This document shows, piece by piece, positions 10,395 through 19,395 of a stretch of DNA of 64,000 bases. Position numbers and translations under genes: made by a program. The number at the start of each line of letters is the position of its first letter. Within the stretch, counting starts at the first letter, position 1. Below the pieces are notes generated by a model. It ran no database searches and was not told the DNA's origin. It saw only the letters and a program-made list of their open reading frames with translations. This DNA comes from Phytophthora sp. 'mugwort' (Eukaryota; Oomycota; Peronosporomycetes; Peronosporales; Peronosporaceae), in the NCBI GenBank assembly GCA_033558025.1, contig JAUCEF010000014.1, forward strand, positions 2,356,001-2,420,000. Direction: 5' to 3'.

Positions 10395-11305
10395 TCATCT
10401 CTCAATATCCTCCTTCTCTTCTTCAGCAATGGACTCAAGTGTGAGTTGTCGGTCCGCACGAAGAACTAGATCCAACTCCGTCTCAATCCTGAATTCTTCG
10501 TCATTGGGAGAAGGCAGGAATTGATTTTCGTAGAAGGCCACTGTGCGAGCTGTAATTGTCTCACCACGTCCTTGCTGAGGAATGTGTACCAGGTAAGCAC
10601 CACCGGTCGCATATCCGATAAAGATGCCATTACGCGTCTTCGCGTCTAGTTTCTTCCGATGCTCTTTCGGAATCAAAGCTTGGTCCTTGCAACCGCGGAG
10701 GTTGCTGACATCGGGTGCCGTGCCCATCAGGGCTTCCATCGGTGTCTTGGCGTACCTTGGTAGGACAGCGATTGCGCACATACGAGGCACACACCACAGC
10801 GTCCGCCCAGTAAGTGACTGGAAGATTGGCACCAAACATCATGGAGCGCGCCATCTCTACAATGACACGGTTTCCTCGCTCGACTTTGCCATTCTGCTGC
10901 GGGCTGTACGGCGTGCTGAACTCCTGTAAGATATCATGTTTCTTGCAAAAGGCAGCCATCTCGCCTCCGACATACTCGGCAGCGTTGTCAGACTTTAAAA
11001 AATACAACGCGATGACTTGGAGCGTAGGCTTTGATTCTCGCGATACAGTTCTTAACTGCTTTTAGCTGCGTTTGTGAGCCTTTCTCCTTTAGTGGGAAGA
11101 CCATGTCGAGCTGAAACGGTTCCACCACAATATTCACTAAGCCAGTGAACCCGTCGCGTGCCGTCACGTGCATCGGTCCGACATAGTCTATAGCCAGCAG
11201 CACCTGGTCCTTCTGCACAACACGCTTCACCTTGGTTGCAAACGGCTTCTGAGCGAGTTTGCCGCCCACAAATGTCGGACAGGCTGCTCCATCATCCCAT
11301 GCCAC
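10395..11305 (-). pseudogene. copia integrase domain
   Basis: Frames 11305-10988, 11007-10630 and 10835-10395 carry the integrase that would insert the cDNA. The catalytic triad is visible: LLAIDYVGPMHV (first Asp), LKSDNAAEYVGG (second Asp) and QNGKVERGNRVIVEMARS (Glu). The C-terminal part has KLDAKTRNGIFIGYATGG, the usual GYS-type fold of copia integrases. Two frameshifts break the domain. The zinc-binding N-terminus is only faintly visible upstream of 11305. Confidence 0.85.
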
Positions 11306-11457
11306 GAGGCTTTAAGTCTTCGAGTGCTTGGTGAACACTTTGCGTGTTCAGATGACCAAAACGTCGGTGACACGTCTCAAAGTGTGGCGCCTCGCTTGTC
11401 AGCATAGCGGCGTGTCCAGTTTCTTCACTGACGGCGTTCACCACGTACATCGGTTGG

Positions 11458-12656
11458 TTAGCGGGTGGCGCATGCAGCGTGAGCCCACTTGGTGCCGAAT
11501 TTCACACGAAACGCCCTTAAACTGTTTTTCATACCATGGCGCGACGCAGCAGCTACTGAGACGAGATTGCGCGCAAGACCTTGCACGTAGAGCACGTCCT
11601 GAAGTACACACACTTCCCGACCATCCAGGATCAGTGGAGCTTGACCCATAGCCATCGCCATCATACACTCACCGGAAGCAACAGTCAGCGGCCGTGGGTC
11701 CGTCAGTGTGTGGACACCAACCAGATTATCCAAGTGCCCAGTCATATGGCTGGTGGCCCCACTATCCACCGCCCAATCACGCTTGTAGTTGGCAGGCACA
11801 TCTTCCACAGAGAATGCCATATTGGCAGCTTCCCCGTTATTCGCACTGGGGGCCACATGCTCCTTCTTGCAGTACCGTGCATAATGCCCCTTTTGCTGGC
11901 AGTTGTAACACTTGACCTTGGACATGTCGCGCGTTGCCTTGGGCTTAGTACTGCTCATTTTTCCCGCCTTTTGCTCAGCATTGAAGGCCGCAACCGGATT
12001 ACTGCTGCTTGTCGCTCGTGCGGTTGACTGTCGACCCTTCTGTTGTTCGCACCAGATCGCTTCAGCTTGACATCGGACAAGCATAGCTTCAAATGTCACA
12101 CAAACCTCCAGCACACCAACGAAGCCATTCCACCCGGGTCCAAGACTCGGCATGAAATTCTTCCTCTTCTTCTCCTCCTCCGAGAGAACCACGCACTGCT
12201 CCAGCAGCTCATCGAGGACACGCCGGGTTGTCTTGATGTGGTCATTCATGGAGTCCTCACCGTCCAGATAGAGCCCCATATACTCGCGTTTGGTTGTTCC
12301 GATACTGGCGCTACACTTGACGTTGTACGTCATCCGCAAGTGCCTCAGCATCGCCAATGGGTGGTCCAGCAGGTACACCTCCGCTGCCAACCTGTCGTTC
12401 AGCGCCGACAGGATGATCGAAGCAGCCATCTTTTGCTTCGTCAAACGGTCACGCAGCGGTAGCGCCGTTTGCGCCACCGTTGACGTCCCAGTCGAGGCGA
12501 CCGCTAGTGATCAGCGGCTGCATCATTCTCCCGTTTGAATTCGGCATCAGTGGGCTCGAGCACTAGCTTGACTTGTACGCCCCACGCTGAAAAGCCAGTT
12601 CCGCTGAACTGCTTGAGTTTGGTTGTAAACGCCGTGGCCGATACCGTAGAGCTCAT
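11458..12656 (-). pseudogene. copia gag and protease
   Basis: An ATG at 12656, immediately after the LTR, opens a frame with FTTKLKQFSGTGFSAWGVQV, the usual gag start of copia elements. It meets a TAG at about 12504-12506, and the frame then shifts into a long open stretch (12477-11458). That stretch holds a gag body (DRLAAEVYLLDHPLAMLRHL), a CCHC zinc knuckle (CYNCQQKGHYARYCKKE) that would bind the RNA, and an aspartic protease active site (WAVDSGATSHMTGH). The protease Asp-Ser-Gly is intact. The overlap of the start codon with the presumed primer-binding site is read from the sequence; its tRNA partner was not established. Confidence 0.85.
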
Positions 12657-12663
12657 AACCTAT

Positions 12664-13028
12664 TGGAAATGCTTCTTGCAGGAGGAAGTTGGCGGGCGGA
12701 GACGAAGTGAAGCGAGGAGGCGCTAGAGACTTGCTCCGTAGGAAGGAAGTTGGAAAGTGATTTAGTTAGAGAGCGAAACATTCAACCTACTTGCTTACAT
12801 GTACACATACTTTGACGCTTCCCTCTACGCCATCGTGTGTTGCTCATTTGCCTTCGCGGAATCCTGGCACATCGTCAATGGTGGCGCTAGGCTGAACCTG
12901 CAACTGCAATGTACCACCGGTACCGTTCCATTGCCCTGATACCTCCGTCTGTCATCTTCGTCCGTCTTAGTTACTTCCGCTGTTACCAGCTTGTGACACG
13001 TTCGTCGCCTATGCGTGAGCATTCAACA
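12664..13028 (-). repeat. 5' LTR of the copia element
   Basis: It starts on the minus strand with TGTTGAATGC at 13028 and ends with CA at 12664, directly before ATAGGTTATGAGCTC, a plausible primer-binding region. The proposed length is 365 bp. Only the first 120 bp can be confirmed against the other LTR because that copy is truncated. Confidence 0.6.
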
Positions 13029-13372
13029 ATCACCCCTACTATTTTCGGGTCTACGTTAGCCTTGGCCAATCATGCTCAACACTCCTGCATTTTTGGGTTG
13101 GTATACTGTACTAAGCAGAACGTTCGTGTAATTACAGGTACCTTTCTGCATTTATGGGACGATCTCTGGATTTTCGGTTATTTTTCTGTAGTTTAGGTGC
13201 TGTCTCCTGTCCACACAAACACTCGAGTTAACTATCGTCACCTCCCTAAGTACCGGTACGTATCCGGACCATATGGAAGTTCGCCAAACAACTTGAAAAT
13301 TTGTACATGTAATGTTAAAGGCCGATTCAACCCACTGTTGGTGAACTCGGCAACTTGCTGGAATTCACAATA
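13029..13372. other. Spacer between copia and pogo elements
   Basis: A 344-bp stretch without recognisable genes. It ends with the TA (13371-13372) that flanks the pogo element. Confidence 0.5.
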
Positions 13373-15110
13373 ACGTAACGGACCAATATCGTGCATGGTA
13401 CCAGTTTAGTGCACGATAATGCTCTAAGCCAATCATACCCGTTGCTGTGCAAATGGGATCTTTCATTTGGTTGTTCAAAACTGGACCAGTTTTGGCACGG
13501 TCGCATCAGGTTTTTGGCGTGATATTAGATTATGCAAATAAGTGGCTGTGAGAGGCGATCATGCGCAAATGCGTTCGAGTCGTTTGCAACAACGTCATGG
13601 GCAAGCCAAGAGGTCGCTACAGCAAGACGAAGCTATACGTTGCTCTGGAAAGAGCTAGCAGCGCCGAGACGCACGCCCACGTCACAGCTACGTCGCCGCG
13701 AGTCTCCGCACCTTGTTTAAGAAGCGAAAGGAGCTCCGAGAGACCGGCAGCCTGACAAGCAAGCGCCGGGGCCCGAAGCCCCTCTTCTCGAGCAAAATTG
13801 AGGACGATATTGTCGAGTGGATAGCGGCAATGCAGCGTGCTGGGTTGCCGCCCACTCGCCGGGAGATCATCCGGCGCGCCAACCACATTCGAGAGCGGCT
13901 GGATCATGTTTTAACTCGCTCGGCCGAGTCTCCAGCGCGGCTCACGTCGGGTTGGTACAAGCGGTTTCGTCGGTGGCATCCTGAGCTTGCCGACCGGCGC
14001 GCTCAAACCCTCGCGCGCGTGCGCAACAGCGGTGATGAGGCAGTCGTCGACACGCTCTTCGGAACGCTCGCCAAACTCGTGATTGAGCACAAAGTCGGCC
14101 CAACACGAATGCTCAACATGGATGAGACGTCGTTTATTCCCAACATGTCGACAAAAGCAGTTGTCGCCATGAAAGGATCGCCCAACGTATGGACGAAAGA
14201 GATGAAAGCAAGTTTCCACATGACTGTGGTGGCCGCGATAAATGCAACGGGCTACGCACCAGCGTCGCAAATTATTGTACCCGGTAAGCGAATTCTGCGG
14301 GCCGACATCGCCGCACTGACCATCCCCAACACCTGTCTCACGGGAGCCCCAAAAGGGTTCAGCAATCAAGTCGTCTTTCGACTTTGACTTCACCACTTCC
14401 AGCGCGAGCTCATTAAAAAAACATCGAGTTCCCAGTCATCCTCGTGCTAGACAACAGTTGAACCCAGGTATTTCTCATTTCTTACCGTATATATTTTGCA
14501 TTGCTGACTTTGAACTTAAATATGATTTTGTAGAGGCTGTGGATGTATGCATAAATATTTTTCTCGTGGCGCTACCCGCCAATGCAACTCATCTATATCA
14601 GCCTCGTGATGTAGCAGTGTTTCGAGCATTCAAAGGAGACATTTTCCGTGAGGCATTAGAACATTGCTGTTGTCCACGGACGAAAGTACAATCTCCACGC
14701 GTGATGCCATCATTACCCGCCCAACCTCGTCGAGATGAAGACCGGCAAACCGAGATCCGCGAGGAGGTTCTCACCCTTCCCCTGGCCACCTCCGCGAGTG
14801 GAATACTTGCTAAGAAGAAGCGTTTACCTGTAGTATCGCTGGGAGGCTCGTCACTAGAAAAGAGCTCGTGCCGAGTAGGTTAATCGTACCGTGCAGTAAA
14901 CTGGTCCCCCCAAAATTGAACGATTTGTAAGCCATTTTCAATCCTACATTTCTCGGGCTGTGTGACAACCTGATCGAAGCCGAATGCATGTATATTCTCC
15001 CCATCCGTTGAATATTTCGCCAATGATCGCCGCTTCCCGCTACGCTTACTGATTAGTAGAAATACTTTTGTTTCTGACTCGGAAACGTGCACTATATTGG
15101 TCCGTTACGT
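13373..15110 (+). mobile_element. pogo-type DNA transposon with both ends
   Basis: The ends are inverted repeats. The left begins ACGTAACGGACCAATATC at 13373, and the right, read inward from 15110, begins ACGTAACGGACCAATATA. They share about 23 positions with one mismatch. Both ends are flanked by TA (13371-13372 and 15111-15112), the target duplication of Tc1/mariner-pogo elements. The 1738-bp unit encloses one transposase gene on the plus strand, which confirms the boundaries. Confidence 0.85.
13597..14883 (+). pseudogene. pogo transposase (DDE_1), with a putative intron
   Basis: The start MGKPRGRYSKTKLYVALER at 13597 matches the family N-terminus. After a frameshift near 13700 the long frame to 14387 has the helix-turn-helix region and NMDETSF, the first catalytic Asp. 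After further shifts, ILVLDNS near 14440-14457 holds the second. A GT-AG gap of about 68 bp (14468-14535) then splits the frame, which resumes as VDVC...LVALPANATHLYQPRDVAVF. The third Asp is thus present in RDVAVF. The C-terminus EIREEVLTLP...KKRLPVVSLGG ends at 14881. There are at least three frame breaks and one TGA (DNS*T), so it is inactive. Catalytic residues remain. Confidence 0.8.
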
Positions 15111-15112
15111 TA

Positions 15113-15200
15113 GGAATTCTTTTCGTCAAGCCCTGGTGGATACGTGATCCCCCACTCTCGTGCTGCTTTAGTGCCATCACCCCGGGGGCTTACCGTAAGC
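15113..15200. other. Right flank of the pogo element
   Basis: Short non-coding stretch. Both flanks of the element contain GGAATTC close to the TA, which may be coincidence. Confidence 0.3.
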
Positions 15201-16030
15201 CTTACATGCGCTTAAGGCAAGAACGGCTGAACCGTCAACAGATGCGTTTCAAACTTCGTAAGATACGCCAGGACCACGCAACAACTAGTACGTTCAGGGC
15301 AGGCAACTCTGTTGAAGTGACTTCATTTCTGGTGCTGCCACTACCGTTGCGGCCCGACAAAATTGACAAGTAGATTCCGCAATGCTGATTGAAGCGCCAC
15401 TTGGCGACGTATTCGAAGCAGTCGTCGAAGCGCTACTGAAGCAATTGTTGAAACACTAGCCGATGCACAAGGAGTGCCAATACGTGTAGACGAAGTTGAT
15501 GCACTAGATATGAATCATACTAAGCATAGTTTTCTAGCCGAAGATAGCTTAATCAGTTGCAGAAAATGCGGCGACACACAAATGACGTCCAACGCGAAGA
15601 AAAACACAGCTTGCGGAAAACTAGGCAAGCCGATCATAGGGATTTCCTACGGTTCTAATAGAAAACAAGATCGCCGGTGGAACCTCCGTGCCATCGTTGG
15701 CTCTCCCCCCCCCCTTCGTCACAGTAACTTGAATCAAGTCTTGATGTTATCAAGTGTGCAATCCAGGATTGCCAATCCTGAAGGCTACAAAAGCTGCGAT
15801 AGAAATGCATCCCATGATTTCTCGAGCCGAATTATGGCATTGTAGCATGTCAGGGGGCAGTCGCGCACAATTCAAGCGTCGCCCCGCGTTTACTTATCGG
15901 CAGCTCATTTCCGTCACGTCGAGCACCTCTCGCCGGCTTGTAGGCAAGCGCCAGAACAGGACGGCGGAAAGCGCAGGATGGACATCTAGATTTCGACTGT
16001 TCAACCAGATACCACCATGCGGTGGCTGAG
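15201..16030 (+). pseudogene. Unclassified coding-like remnant with a zinc-ribbon-like motif
   Basis: Plus-strand frames read like an old protein: RLRQERLNRQQMRFKLRKIR near 15210, then EAVVEALLKQLL and, after one frameshift, TLADAQGVPIRVDEVDALDM near 15455. This is followed by SCRKCGDTQMTSNAKKNTAC. That last part has CxxC, then one more Cys where a zinc ribbon would have CxxC; the fourth position reads Leu. A further frame gives CNPGLPILKATKAAIEMHPM near 15757. Charged residues and lack of stops across the frame changes suggest real ancestry. I do not recognise the family. It may be the 3' part of another transposon on the same strand. It lies outside the pogo terminal repeats. Confidence 0.35.
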
Positions 16031-16586
16031 GCAGCCGGAAATACAGCGAATTACTGCGCTGCTGTGTTCCTAAAGTTTTTGGCATCCATTTATGAAATCT
16101 ATTCCTGCAGTAATGTTTACAGTACAAAATCATATACTATACAAGTCAGCGGGGGAGGCATTTCCTTTCTGCGAGTAGCGACGGTAGCATTTCGCTCATG
16201 GGCGACGCCAAAAGCATTGGACATACACGGTCGTCGTGTTGCCGTCCTGGAGCTTTCCCACGCTCGCACGCCAGTCCACATCCCGTGCACCAGATTAAGC
16301 TACCACTTGGTGTGGACCACGTCAAAGGAATTCAATTTTAATCCGTTAAAACAAGTATATGCTATACCAGATCTGTATTTACTTCGCTAATTATCGCAAT
16401 ACTGGTATTGCAAAATGACAATATATCAAGATATAGGATATCAGCTACTACAGGGCTGATCATGGTCCATCTCCGCCATCCGCCCCCCTGTCTCCCCGCC
16501 TAATTTCTTTGGGAAGCGCATACAAAATGACTCAGTTGGAAATTTGAAAGCTTGTGCGCAGGGTTCGTGTTACCGAAGAGCAAACT
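16031..16586. other. Spacer upstream of the Cys-cluster gene
   Basis: No transposon motif or gene is recognised. The last 150 bp should hold the promoter of the downstream gene; no TATA box is obvious. Confidence 0.4.
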
Positions 16587-17132
16587 ATGAAGCCTACAGC
16601 GCGAAGCAACCTGTGGCCGCACTTCGACGTCAAGGACGACCCGGCGGCCGATCAGCGCTACAGCATCTTCCATCCCGATCACAGCTACAGCCACCGCGGT
16701 ATGCACTTTCCGCATGTACGCGCCAGCAAGTCCATGGACGAGATCGGTCGCCTGCGCAAGCTTACGTCACTAACTTACCTGGGCGGCAAGCTGCGCGGCA
16801 TTTTCCGTCGCGAGCACCGGGACACGATCGTATGCGAGGAGGATGAGGAGGTTCCTGACAGTAAGCGCAATATTTATGATATCATCAGCCATAATGAGGA
16901 GGCCACGACGGCGGGCTTCGACCATTTGGCCAAGTTCAGCGACGCCGTGCCGGCCATGCGCCCCATGTTGTTATCAAAGAGCGCCTCCATGCCCACCGAG
17001 AGCTACGAGCCCAGTAAGGAGCAGCGCTGGTGTACTAATTGTTCCAAGTGCTTCCAGCGCGGGCTCAGTCGCTACGACCAGTACTGCGGACTGGACTGCA
17101 AGACGGCGCACCGGCTGCGGCAGTCTGCGTGA
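16587..17132 (+). CDS. Conserved-looking protein with C-terminal Cys cluster, function unknown
   Basis: An intact frame of 181 residues starts at the ATG at 16587; the frame is open upstream to a GTG, but ATG is preferred. The N-terminal two thirds are polar, with Arg/Lys-rich (LTYLGGKLRGIFRREHRD) and acidic (CEEDEEVPDS) stretches and no membrane segment. The last 35 residues hold a cysteine cluster, WCTNCSKCFQRG then DQYCGLDC, i.e. CxxCxxC...CxxxC, which could bind zinc. It ends in RLRQSA. Codon use resembles ARP2 and AMP deaminase, and there are no breaks, so it looks like a host gene rather than transposon debris. It is 700 bp upstream of ARP2 on the same strand. I do not recognise the family, and the zinc-binding role is inference. 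Confidence 0.7.
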   Translation: MKPTARSNLWPHFDVKDDPAADQRYSIFHPDHSYSHRGMHFPHVRASKSMDEIGRLRKLTSLTYLGGKLRGIFRREHRDTIVCEEDEEVPDSKRNIYDIISHNEEATTAGFDHLAKFSDAVPAMRPMLLSKSASMPTESYEPSKEQRWCTNCSKCFQRGLSRYDQYCGLDCKTAHRLRQSA

Positions 17133-17830
17133 AGCCACGCCCCTTACTACCTGGCTGCGCAATCGCCTTCTCTGGTCTCAGAGGAGACTCTTGCAGTCCG
17201 CGCTGCGGCGATGCGTCCGCCGCCGCATTTTACGACCAATTCTATCACCAGCCAACGGCGCGGGTGAGCAATTGAGCAGAGATGGATGGAGTCCGTACAG
17301 CGCGCGCTTGAGAGAGCGCAGGTAGCTTTGGAGGGGGAATGACGAAGTAATATATTAGTCGGCCAGACAGTCAGAAGGGCTCACGCCGTGGCTGCTGTTG
17401 GCCACGGCGTCGAAGGAGGAGGGCAGAGCCCTCGCACGGCACGAGGACTCACCGCACCCCAAGACGCACAGGCGTGTACGATAGAAGAAGGAGAGAGAGG
17501 ACCCGAGGGGACAACTCCGCTCGGCTATAACGTTATTAAACTATTTTAATCACTCCAACTACTAGTACATCTGCTTTCCATCCTGTCACGGCCAGCGCGT
17601 GGGTTGCCTCCATCGGGTTGAGTTCATCCACCAGCCGGCCATGTCAAAGTGCCTGCTGGAAGTTCTCCTTAATTTCCCCCGCATTCCCGTAGTACCGTAT
17701 ATATACATAAGGTACGAATATGTCGCAGATTCGAGCTTCATGTATAGCTGGTACACTGTACCGATTACGACGTCCAGCTCGGGGGGTTGTTGGAGTCAGA
17801 TTGCAAGCTCTTACACAAGAGAACGCAGCG
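17133..17830. promoter_or_regulatory. Intergenic region upstream of ARP2
   Basis: About 700 bp with no supported gene. A TATA-like run (GTATATATACATAAGG) lies at about 17697-17712. An ATG at 17720 is in frame with the ARP2 start, 111 bp upstream. Transcription start sites cannot be told from sequence alone. Confidence 0.4.
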
Positions 17831-19154
17831 ATGGTGGCCGCCAACAAGATCGTGGTGTGCGATAACGGCACGGGGGTACGTCGTTCTACTACGTCGCCGT
17901 AGCGTTCTACCTGCATCCTCCCTCTAAACCCTCCGTCTTCTCTTGAAATTGGTTGTGCGTAGTTCGTGAAGGCGGGCTTCGCCGCCGAGAACTTCCCCAG
18001 GGCCATCTTCCCGTCCCTCGTGGGGCGTCCCGTGCTACGCGCGGAGGAGGCTGTGCAAACGGACATCCTGCTCAAAGTGCGGTTGCAATTCCGACTTTTG
18101 AATGCCACGTTGAAGCTCTAATATTGTCTTTCTCTTCCTGCAGGATATTATGTTCGGCGACGAGGCCGCAGCCGTGCGGTCAAACCTCGAGATCTCGTAC
18201 CCCGTGGAGAACGGCATTGTGAAAAATTGGGCCGACATGGAAAAGCTCTGGGACTATACGTTCAAGGAACGCCTGGGCATCGACCCCAAGGGCCACCGCA
18301 TCCTGCTTACGGAGCCGCCGCTCAACCCCAAGCGCAACCGCGAGAAGCTCGTGCAGACAATGTTTGAGAAATACGGCTTCGAAGGCTGCAACATCACCAC
18401 GCAGGCCATGCTCACGTTGTATGCCCAGGGGATTACAACCGGTGTGGTCGTTGACACTGGCGACGGGGTCACGCACGTCGTACCGGTTTACCAGGGCTAC
18501 GTGCCTCAGCACCTCATCTGCCGTTTGGACGTCGCTGGTCGCCACATCACTAACTATCTTATCAAGCTCATGCTGCTGCGTGGCTACCCGCTTAATCGCA
18601 CGGCCGACTTTGAGACGGCTCGTCAGATTAAGGAGAAGTGGTGCTATGTGGCCTATGACACGGCCGCCGAGCGCAAACTGGCCCTGGAAACGACTATTCT
18701 CGAGGAGTCGTACGAACTGCCGGATGGTCGCGTGGTGCGACTGGGTCGTGAGCGCTTTGAGGCGCCGGAAGCCCTGTTCAATCCCAGTTTGATTGACGTG
18801 GAGGGCGCCGGGCTGAGCGACATGGTGTTTGATATGTGCATGAAGGCTGACATCGATTTGCGCACGGATTTCTTCAAGAACATCGTGCTGTCGGGTGGTT
18901 CCAGTATGTACCCGGGTCTGCCGAGTCGTCTTGAGAAGGACATTAAGCAGCGATACCTGACCGATGTGCTCAAGGGCGATAGCAGCCGTCTGGGCAAGTT
19001 CCGTCTGCGCATTAACGACCCGCCTCGCCGCAAACACTTGGTGTTCCAGGGTGGCAGTGTGCTGGCTGACGTCATGAAGGACAACGACGCTTTCTGGCTG
19101 CTAAAGAGCGAGTACGAGGAGCAGGGTTTGCGTATTCTGGACAAGCTGCAGTAA
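17831..19154 (+). CDS. ARP2: Actin-related protein 2 (Arp2/3 complex subunit)
   Basis: Three exons: 17831-17875, 17963-18076 and 18144-19154. They are joined in phase 0 across GT-AG introns of 87 and 67 bp and give 389 residues, the usual length of Arp2. The protein begins [15 protein letters not shown] and runs into [20 protein letters not shown]; the second junction reads [12 protein letters not shown]. The actin fold is clear: the phosphate-1 loop (DNGTGFVK), [16 protein letters not shown] (phosphate-2) and [17 protein letters not shown]. The segments [20 protein letters not shown] and [19 protein letters not shown] match Arp2 rather than conventional actin. Arp2 pairs with Arp3 to nucleate branched actin filaments in the cytoplasm. 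An in-frame ATG at 17720 would add 37 residues; family length favours 17831. The gene is convergent with AMP deaminase, with about 240 bp between stops. Confidence 0.93.
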
Positions 19155-19395
19155 AATTCCAGTTAACTGAACGTAGCTCTATCTGCATGGTTGGATAGCT
19201 ACCGGTAGAAACAACGCGATGTAGCCTGATAAAGTCATTTTTCCACATAAAATCATGCGTGAGGTTAGGCAAAACGGTTGTCGCTACAATTTTGAAGAAA
19301 AATAAACCTTTTTTTTTGATTCAGCGAAATGGGCATTAGTGCAGACGCGTACCATAATCGGTCCCTTTGTGTTTTGCTGCACTTGAAGGCCTAGT

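Larger units (their letters stand above)
8414..13028 (-). mobile_element. Ty1/copia LTR retrotransposon, decayed, 3' LTR truncated
   Basis: On the minus strand the order is 5' LTR, gag with CCHC knuckle, protease, integrase, reverse transcriptase, RNase H and a partial 3' LTR. The order integrase before reverse transcriptase defines the copia group. A block of about 120 bp is shared between 12908-13028 and 8414-8533; both copies begin TGyTGAA on the minus strand, as LTRs do. The internal region is broken by many frameshifts and a few stops, and the reverse transcriptase active site is changed. The element was therefore inserted long ago or has drifted quickly. The missing two thirds of the 3' LTR suggest a later deletion or insertion at 8413/8414. 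Confidence 0.85.

Noticed and set aside
13360..15120. GGAATTC on both sides of the pogo element as a longer target duplication
   Set aside because: The TA next to the inverted repeats already explains the insertion. The GGAATTC positions differ relative to the ends (left before CACAATA, right directly after TA).
18180..19037. 285-codon frame antisense to ARP2
   Set aside because: Same codon-bias effect; the sense strand is a clear Arp2 exon.
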